Below are positions 6,086-10,096 of a stretch of DNA of 10,096 nt, in pieces. The DNA lies in the NCBI GenBank assembly GCA_947174085.1, contig CAMWHN010000059.1, positions 1 through 10,096 of the forward strand, in the 5' to 3' direction. Below the pieces are notes generated by a model. That model had not been told where the DNA came from. It made no database searches and saw only the letters and a list, made by a program, of their open reading frames with translations. How positions within the stretch are numbered: position 1 is the stretch's first letter; the number at the start of each line of letters is the position of its first letter. This stretch comes from an uncultured Ruminococcus sp. (GTDB taxonomy: Bacteria; Bacillota; Clostridia; Oscillospirales; Ruminococcaceae). A program made the translations under genes and the position numbers.

Positions 6086-7174
6086 TTATTCCTCCAGAAT
6101 ATCATAATCTAATAATACATCATTGCCATACTGGTGAATTTCAGGCGCACTTAATTTATAAGCTTCTTCTACTTCAAAAACGCCAACACCACCAACAGCA
6201 GATTTTGCAGAAATACCGCCAAAAATTTTAGGTGCAATATATACTTGCATATGCTGAACGATACCAGCTCTTAATGCTGACTCATGTAAAGCAGCTCCAC
6301 CCTCTAATAATACACTATCAATTTCTAATGCGCCTAATTTCCGCATGAGAGAACGTAATTTTACATGTCCATCTTCAGAGCGAACCTCTAAAATATGCAC
6401 ACCTAATTTTTCAAGTTTTTCTGCTTTATATTTATCAATATGACAAGAGGCAACATAAGTCGGAACATCTTTTGCAGTGTGAACAAGCTTGCAATCCAAA
6501 GGAATTTGCAAATTACTATCACAGATAATTCTAACTGGATTACTTGGATTTTCAATTCTGCATGTCAAAGTGGGGTCATCTGCTAATACAGTACCAATAC
6601 CGCACATAATACCTGCAAATTGTTTTCTTGTTTCATGCACATGATAGCGGGATTCTGCGCCTGTAATCCATTTTGAAAATCCAGCACGAGTAGCTGTTTT
6701 GCCGTCAGCGGTCATTGCAATTTTAATCATACAGTATGGTGTTCTGGTTGTAATATAATGAAAAAATATTTTATTTAATTTATCACATTCTGGTTTGCAT
6801 ATATTTGTAACAACTTCAATGCCGGCTCTTCTAAGCTGTGCAATTCCCTTGCCTGCAACTAACGGATTCGGGTCATTTGAACCGATATATATTTTTTTAA
6901 TTCCTGCTTCAATAATAGCATCTGTACAAGGCGGATTTTTTCCATGATGGCAACAAGGTTCGAGTGTAACATATAATTCAGAATCTTTTGGATTTTCCGT
7001 GCAGTTTTTTAAAGCGTTACGTTCTGCATGCAATCCGCCATAACGTTCATGCCAACCCTCACCAATGATTTTATTATGTTTCACAATTACAGCTCCTACT
7101 AAAGGATTTGGATTCACAAAACCAATACCGTTCTGTGCGATAGTAATTGCATGTTGCATATATTCACTAGTCAT
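6086..7174 (-). CDS. ribD: Bifunctional pyrimidine deaminase / 5-amino-6-(5-phosphoribosylamino)uracil reductase
   Basis: A 362-residue enzyme for the second and third steps from GTP: deamination of the pyrimidine, then reduction of the ribosyl chain. The deaminase domain (1-144) has 'NPNPLVGAVI', the zinc and proton-shuttle motif 'HAERNAL' (His49, Glu51) and 'EPCCHHGKNPPC' (Cys74 and Cys83 as zinc ligands). The reductase domain (145-362) begins 'RTPYCMIKIAMTADGK' and contains 'GIGTVLADDPTLTCR' and 'LLEGGAALHESAL'. Both halves are intact and length is normal. It is the first gene after the FMN riboswitch, and its stop lies 2 nt from ribE. The ATG gives the expected family N-terminus 'MTSEYMQHAI', but the nearest Shine-Dalgarno (7192-7196) is unusually far away. 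Confidence 0.97.
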   Translation of the reverse strand: MTSEYMQHAITIAQNGIGFVNPNPLVGAVIVKHNKIIGEGWHERYGGLHAERNALKNCTENPKDSELYVTLEPCCHHGKNPPCTDAIIEAGIKKIYIGSNDPNPLVAGKGIAQLRRAGIEVVTNICKPECDKLNKIFFHYITTRTPYCMIKIAMTADGKTATRAGFSKWITGAESRYHVHETRKQFAGIMCGIGTVLADDPTLTCRIENPSNPVRIICDSNLQIPLDCKLVHTAKDVPTYVASCHIDKYKAEKLEKLGVHILEVRSEDGHVKLRSLMRKLGALEIDSVLLEGGAALHESALRAGIVQHMQVYIAPKIFGGISAKSAVGGVGVFEVEEAYKLSAPEIHQYGNDVLLDYDILEE

Positions 7175-7191
7175 AAATATCTTGTTTTTAA

Positions 7192-7196
7192 CTCCT
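7192..7196 (-). promoter_or_regulatory. Unusually distant Shine-Dalgarno of ribD
   Basis: AGGAG on the minus strand sits 17 nt before the ribD ATG; 5-10 nt is usual. No other start codon lies at a normal distance in this frame. It begins about 10 nt after the riboswitch terminator, so translation may be weaker than the site suggests or the spacer may fold. Confidence 0.5.
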
Positions 7197-7205
7197 TTCT
7201 AATGC

Positions 7206-7230
7206 AAAAATACCCTGAAACAATCAGGGC
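7206..7230 (-). terminator. Intrinsic terminator of the FMN riboswitch
   Basis: On the minus strand CCCTGA (plus 7224-7229) pairs with TCAGGG (plus 7213-7218), extended by a G.U pair to 7 bp, with a 5-nt loop and then ATTTTT. It lies between the FMN aptamer and ribD, the usual place for the expression platform. The 5' arm CCCTGA can also pair with TCGGGG at the aptamer's 5' end (plus 7363-7368, 6 bp with one G.U), a possible antiterminator in the absence of FMN. Confidence 0.9.
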
Positions 7231-7265
7231 ATTTAGAACAAAAAATATTAGCGCAATAGCGTTAT

Positions 7266-7373
7266 ATTCTTCTTTCGTCCAGACTATACTGTCGGTACTG
7301 GAATTTCACCAGTTCAGCCAAAAGGCTCACAGACTATACTGCCGATTGTGAATTGCACACCACCCCGAAGAAT
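7266..7373 (-). promoter_or_regulatory. FMN riboswitch aptamer (RFN element)
   Basis: The minus strand carries the conserved RFN blocks in order: 'CTTCGGGG', a 'GGTG.GCAATTC' segment, 'ATCGGCAGTATAGTCTG', 'GAGCC', 'GGTGAAATTCCAGTACCGAC' and 'AGTATAGTCTGGACGAAAG'. The closing helix P1 is 7 bp (plus 7367-7373 with 7266-7272). Known family behaviour: binding of FMN favours termination and lowers expression of riboflavin genes. Its place just before ribD matches. It should control the whole operon down to 2512. Confidence 0.96.
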
Positions 7374-7383
7374 TGATATTATC

Positions 7384-7412
7384 ATTATATATGCTTTAGA
7401 GAAATTTGTCAA
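7384..7412 (-). promoter_or_regulatory. Consensus sigma-A promoter of the rib operon
   Basis: On the minus strand TTGACA (plus 7407-7412), a 17-nt spacer and TATAAT (plus 7384-7389) are both perfect matches. The predicted start is near 7377, only a few nt before helix P1 of the FMN aptamer. The stop codon of the upstream gene is 24 nt away and no terminator is seen between them, so some read-through into the operon is possible. Confidence 0.9.
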
Positions 7413-7435
7413 GTAGCAACTAAAAATTTTTTGGA

Positions 7436-8029
7436 TTAAAATTCAGAATCTTCTAATGCAGTATCTGGAATATTATTATTATCCGTGACAGTAGCTGTTA
7501 CAGGAGAATCTGTGATAACAGGGGGAGCTTCTGTAATAACAGGCTGTACAACAGTTTCTGTAATAGTCTGTACAGGCAATTCCGTTATTATTTCCATTGA
7601 TTCAGAATTAAAATTTGTAATAACAGGTTCTGTTACAACTGGAGTTAATTCTGTGATAGTTTTTTCATAAGGCATATTATAACTATTTGTCTGTTTTGAA
7701 ACAGTTGTAAAAATAGCATCATACCAAGCCGTTGTATTTGGGTCTGGTTTTTCTGTTGTTGCAATCGTTTCAATAGAAACAGCCCATGTTGAAAGTGTAT
7801 GCAATGGTTCTGTTGTAGTCGTTGTCAAATTTTTTAATGCTATTGTTGTAGTCGTTGTCGTTGTTTCTGTAGTTATTACAGAATGATTTGTTATATTATC
7901 TTTTGCCTTAATTGGATATAGCATTAAAAATAATAAAACTGACGCTGTTACCACAAGAAACAAAGAACAAGCAATTAAAATCGCTTTTGTAGAATTATGA
8001 AGTTCAGAAATCATATTTGAAATTCTCAT
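7436..8029 (-). CDS. Membrane-anchored threonine/proline-rich protein of unknown function
   Basis: I do not recognise this 197-residue protein. It has a short cytoplasmic N-terminus, one transmembrane helix (about 15-39) and an outward tail that is very rich in Thr, Val, Pro and Ile. The tail holds two runs of threonines (53-62 and 69-73) and later loose repeats of the form 'PVIT-E/D-P' (about 128-178), ending in an acidic C-terminus. Such low-complexity tails usually act as spacers or glycosylated stalks at the cell surface, but no binding or catalytic domain is visible. The ATG has AGGAG 9 nt upstream. It lies 27 nt after the AraC-type regulator and is probably co-transcribed with it; a sensor or anchor role is only a guess. 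Confidence 0.72.
   Translation of the reverse strand: MRISNMISELHNSTKAILIACSLFLVVTASVLLFLMLYPIKAKDNITNHSVITTETTTTTTTIALKNLTTTTTEPLHTLSTWAVSIETIATTEKPDPNTTAWYDAIFTTVSKQTNSYNMPYEKTITELTPVVTEPVITNFNSESMEIITELPVQTITETVVQPVITEAPPVITDSPVTATVTDNNNIPDTALEDSEF
7811..7859. repeat. 16-bp direct repeat encoding threonine runs
   Basis: An identical 16-bp unit (TGTTGTAGTCGTTGTC on the plus strand) occurs at 7811-7826 and 7844-7859, 33 bp or 11 codons apart and in frame. Both copies encode part of a threonine run with the same mix of ACA, ACG and ACT codons, which suggests local duplication rather than selection on the protein alone. Confidence 0.75.
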
Positions 8030-8056
8030 GAAAATTATCTCCTTTTTTCTGATTTT

Positions 8057-8869
8057 CTAGTTTTTTATCTGCCCACAAATACGGCGGTATGTTGTCGGTG
8101 TGATACCAATATGACGTTTAAATTGTCGCATAAAATAAATATCTGTTTCAAAACCGCATTGTTGCGCAATTACAGTAACTGTATTATCTGTTGTTTCTAA
8201 TAATTTTTTAGCGTAAGCAATTCGGCTCGCAATGACATCTTGTGTGCAGGTTGTGCCGAATGCTAATAAATATAGTTTATGAAAATATGGTTTACTAATA
8301 CCTAAATTATCACAAATATCCTGAATATTCCAGTGTTGTGCAGGGGAATGATAAATTTTTCGCCGGAGAGAAGTTAATTTATGATAATGCGGAACTTCTA
8401 TTGCACGGCTGATTGTACCGTCAGAGCCTTCCATAAATAAACTTAATAATAAATGTAATGCATATTGTGCTGTTTCAAGTGTATGATGTATTTTTGACGG
8501 ATAAATATATTGTTGTAATAATTTCCAGAGTTCTTCAAAAATTAATGGCTGTGCAAGAGTATATACTTCTAAAAAAGAAACATGATGTTCTGAAAATTTC
8601 TGTAAATATTCTTCTGTGCAGTATAAATGCAAATAACGATATGTTGTGATATTTCGCAGTTCAAGAGTTAATTCTCCTGTATAAAACGGCACTATCATAA
8701 ACGTAAACGGTTGCATATAATATTGTTTTCGATTCACACGCACAAACATTCGGTTACTGGAAATAATTACTAAATAATGATTAGACGCTTCACTGATAAA
8801 ATGTTTTATATTAGTATGTTTTTCCTGACCGCAGTCTATTAAACATACTGTATTTGCATGAATTAGCAT
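8057..8869 (-). CDS. AraC family transcriptional regulator
   Basis: A regulator of about 270 residues. The C-terminal 100 residues are the double helix-turn-helix DNA-binding domain: first motif 'WNIQDICDNLGISKPYFHKLY', second 'VTVIAQQCGFETDIYFMRQFKRHIGITPTTYR' with the family's signature spacing. The N-terminal half has strands ('YYMQPFTFMIVPFYTGELTLEL') like the cupin-type ligand-binding domain of this family; the ligand is unknown. The frame extends to a TTG at 8893 that has no Shine-Dalgarno. The ATG at 8869 has a weak AGTGAG 9 nt upstream, so I chose it, with doubt. Upstream is a promoter, about 190 nt of possibly structured RNA and a terminator hairpin, suggesting attenuation. It is followed by the threonine-rich membrane protein, probably its operon partner or target. 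Confidence 0.88.
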   Translation of the reverse strand: MLIHANTVCLIDCGQEKHTNIKHFISEASNHYLVIISSNRMFVRVNRKQYYMQPFTFMIVPFYTGELTLELRNITTYRYLHLYCTEEYLQKFSEHHVSFLEVYTLAQPLIFEELWKLLQQYIYPSKIHHTLETAQYALHLLLSLFMEGSDGTISRAIEVPHYHKLTSLRRKIYHSPAQHWNIQDICDNLGISKPYFHKLYLLAFGTTCTQDVIASRIAYAKKLLETTDNTVTVIAQQCGFETDIYFMRQFKRHIGITPTTYRRICGQIKN

Positions 8870-8903
8870 GTCGTGTATCTCACTTTCTAGCAAGTATTAT
8901 TTG

Positions 8904-8934
8904 ACAAAAATGAAACCTCCGTTTTTTCAGGAGG
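8904..8934 (-). terminator. Terminator-like hairpin before the AraC gene
   Basis: On the minus strand CCTCC (plus 8930-8934) pairs with GGAGG (plus 8916-8920) around a 9-nt A-rich loop, followed by TTTCATTTTT. The stem is short but GC-rich. It ends about 35 nt before the chosen AraC start, so it would end the leader RNA unless read through. The 3' arm GGAGG is also a perfect Shine-Dalgarno sequence, but it lies too far from the start codon to act as one. Confidence 0.62.
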
Positions 8935-9092
8935 GTAAAATTTTCACACAGGGTTTATTCTGACATCAACTACCCACCAGCTATGTCCTATGGGCTTAGA
9001 TTTGGAGACTTGTCACTATTAAGATTTTATTTACAAACTATCTTAACTTTTCAAGTTGCCAGTGAGTGTTTTTGACGCAATTGTTTTCTCAC
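8904..9092 (-). ncRNA. Structured leader or small RNA of about 190 nt
   Basis: The interval has its own promoter and ends in a terminator-like hairpin, with no protein frame inside. Complementary segments (plus coordinates): 9088-9092/9062-9066 (5 bp at the very 5' end), 9053-9057/9045-9049 (5 bp, 3-nt loop), 9040-9046/9019-9025 (7 bp), and two crossing helices, 8991-8994/8973-8976 (4 bp) and 8983-8987/8962-8966 (5 bp), which would form a pseudoknot. The last two are short and could be chance. The size is like 6S RNA, but the ends are not complementary as 6S requires. A cis-acting leader for the AraC gene fits the layout best. Confidence 0.5.
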
Positions 9093-9098
9093 AGCTTT

Positions 9099-9127
9099 AG
9101 TGTAACATATTTTTTAGCCTTTGTCAA
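9099..9127 (-). promoter_or_regulatory. Sigma-A promoter of the AraC leader
   Basis: On the minus strand TTGACA (plus 9122-9127), a 17-nt spacer and TACACT (plus 9099-9104), preceded by TG at the extended -10 position. The predicted start is near 9092. The terminator of the CPBP gene lies just upstream, so this is an independent transcription unit. Confidence 0.85.
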
Positions 9128-9138
9128 GAGTTAATCAG

Positions 9139-9172
9139 AAAAACAAAACCCAACTTATACAGTCAGGTTTTG
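9139..9172 (-). terminator. Intrinsic terminator of the CPBP protease gene
   Basis: On the minus strand CAAAACC (plus 9166-9172) pairs perfectly with GGTTTTG (plus 9144-9150) over 7 bp, followed by five T. The 15-nt loop contains the stop codon, so the 5' arm is part of the coding sequence. It ends 12 nt before the -35 box of the next promoter. Confidence 0.75.
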
Positions 9173-10042
9173 TTTCTGTTCTTTCAGCATAATGAATAAT
9201 ATAATAATTCCCAGAATCACAAACGGAATGATAAATAACAGCATATAATACGCTTGATTTAATTCTCCTGATTCCTGTAGTTCTGTCAGCTCCGGACAAA
9301 AAATAACTGCCATACTACCTGCAAAATTATTATTCACCGAATGTGCAATCGCAGCCGGATAAACAGACTTTGTTTTTTTCGTAATCCACATCAAAGCACA
9401 GCCAATGACAATACAATATACACACATCATCAAAATTCCAAGCCATGGATACCCCCAGTAATCCGTCCCGAAATTATGTCCGCCGATAGTTATGGGAGCA
9501 TGCCATATTCCCCAGATAATTCCGCCGATTATCACTGCACCTGTTGTACCTGTTAATTTTTCAAGCTTAGGATATAAATAAGCTCGCCAGCCAAATTCTT
9601 CCCCGAACGTGTAGAAACTCAATGCAGGTGCAATTGCCAACATAATTCCTGTTATCGCTAAAATTGATACAAGTGAATTTGCTTCCAGTATATTTTTTAA
9701 CGAAAGCCCATTGCCAAATACATAAGCTATAATAATACCTGCTGCCATTCCGCAAAATACGGTGAATAATTCGCCGAAAATATAATATTTAAAATTACCC
9801 TGTAAATGCAGATGCAGATAACTATCTTTCCAGCCTTCTTTTGTAATAATTCTTGTCAAAATATTTGCAATTGCAGGCGGAAACATGAGTAAAACACTAA
9901 TAAATCCAAATTTTGTTGAACCTGCCCAGCTCATAAAATCACCATGTATTACAGTCAAAGTAATTTCAGGAATCCATGTTATGAGATAAGCCAATAAAAC
10001 AAATAAAATAATTCGTTTTATTTCCAGTTTTTTATTTATCAT
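9155..10042 (-). CDS. CPBP family intramembrane glutamic endopeptidase
   Basis: A 295-residue polytopic membrane protein with about seven or eight hydrophobic segments. It carries the three CPBP (Abi/CAAX-processing protease) motifs: 'GEEFGWRAYLYPKL' with Glu148, Glu149 and Arg153; 'WGIWHAP' with His181; and 'AIAHSVNNN' with His234 and Asn238. All expected catalytic residues are present, so it should be active. Known relatives cleave prenylated or membrane-embedded proteins or peptides, and several protect against bacteriocins or process secreted peptides; the substrate here is unknown. The ATG has AGGAG 9 nt upstream. It is followed by its own terminator and is not obviously tied to the AraC gene, although both lie on the same strand. 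Confidence 0.93.
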   Translation of the reverse strand: MINKKLEIKRIILFVLLAYLITWIPEITLTVIHGDFMSWAGSTKFGFISVLLMFPPAIANILTRIITKEGWKDSYLHLHLQGNFKYYIFGELFTVFCGMAAGIIIAYVFGNGLSLKNILEANSLVSILAITGIMLAIAPALSFYTFGEEFGWRAYLYPKLEKLTGTTGAVIIGGIIWGIWHAPITIGGHNFGTDYWGYPWLGILMMCVYCIVIGCALMWITKKTKSVYPAAIAHSVNNNFAGSMAVIFCPELTELQESGELNQAYYMLLFIIPFVILGIIILFIMLKEQKQNLTV

Positions 10043-10078
10043 AGAATTAAACTCCTTTCATCTAGCATTTACAGGAAA

Positions 10079-10088
10079 TCTTATAAGA
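10079..10088. promoter_or_regulatory. 10-bp palindrome upstream of the CPBP gene
   Basis: TCTTATAAGA is a perfect palindrome 37 nt before the CPBP start. It contains TATAAG on the minus strand, which could be a -10 box, but the -35 position falls at or beyond the end of the window. It could equally be an operator or chance in AT-rich DNA. Confidence 0.25.
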
Positions 10089-10096
10089 CAGATAAT

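Noticed and set aside
5731..6231. Plus-strand open frame of 166 codons
   Set aside because: It lies antisense across the well-supported ribE and ribD genes and resembles no known protein.
7485..7670. Plus-strand open frame opposite the threonine-rich gene
   Set aside because: It is the low-complexity complement of the Thr/Val/Pro codons and has no start signal.
8904..9092. 6S RNA
   Set aside because: The size fits, but the 5' and 3' ends are not complementary and no long rod with a central bubble could be drawn.
1..10096. CRISPR arrays, insertion sequences, transposase or phage genes, tRNA genes
   Set aside because: No regularly spaced repeats, no inverted terminal repeats around a transposase and no cloverleaf were seen on either strand.

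Overview
The window looks like chromosomal DNA from an AT-rich anaerobic Firmicute, most likely Ruminococcus or a close relative in the Oscillospiraceae. The main clue is a secreted protein ending in a type I dockerin module, the docking part of cellulosome-type systems. Strong Shine-Dalgarno sites, consensus sigma-A promoters and an FMN riboswitch before the riboflavin genes agree with this. After a partial plus-strand gene at the left edge, every gene is on the minus strand, so the rest is best read from right to left.

Right end to centre: a CPBP-family membrane protease (9155-10042) ends in its own terminator. A second promoter (9099-9127) then makes a leader of about 190 nt that ends in a terminator-like hairpin just before an AraC-type regulator (8057-8869). 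A short membrane-anchored, threonine-rich protein (7436-8029) follows 27 nt after it. A consensus promoter (7384-7412), an FMN riboswitch aptamer (7266-7373) and an intrinsic terminator (7206-7230) then control a tightly packed operon: ribD, ribE (riboflavin synthase), ribBA, a SAM-dependent methyltransferase and an alpha/beta hydrolase. The first three cover riboflavin synthesis except lumazine synthase (ribH) and the phosphatase. The methyltransferase and hydrolase occupy the place where ribH commonly sits, so they appear to be under FMN control.

Centre to left: 1882-2511 has no protein gene. It has a perfect sigma-A promoter with an extended -10 (2322-2350), followed by about 400 nt that is visibly richer in G+C than its surroundings. 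This stretch carries a 10-bp end-to-end closing helix, a GAAA-capped hairpin, a 7-bp hairpin and an 8-bp/7-bp pseudoknot. I read it as a large structured RNA. It lies directly upstream of the dockerin gene (541-1881) and has alternative pairings near that gene's start, so it may be a free noncoding RNA, a regulatory leader, or both. I could not match it to an RNA class from memory. At the left edge is the 3' end of a plus-strand gene (3-482) that resembles the C-terminus of Gldg-type ABC accessory proteins, closed by a clear terminator.

The best candidates for something undescribed are the RNA at about 1908-2315 and the leader at about 8904-9092. The protein genes mostly belong to recognisable families.
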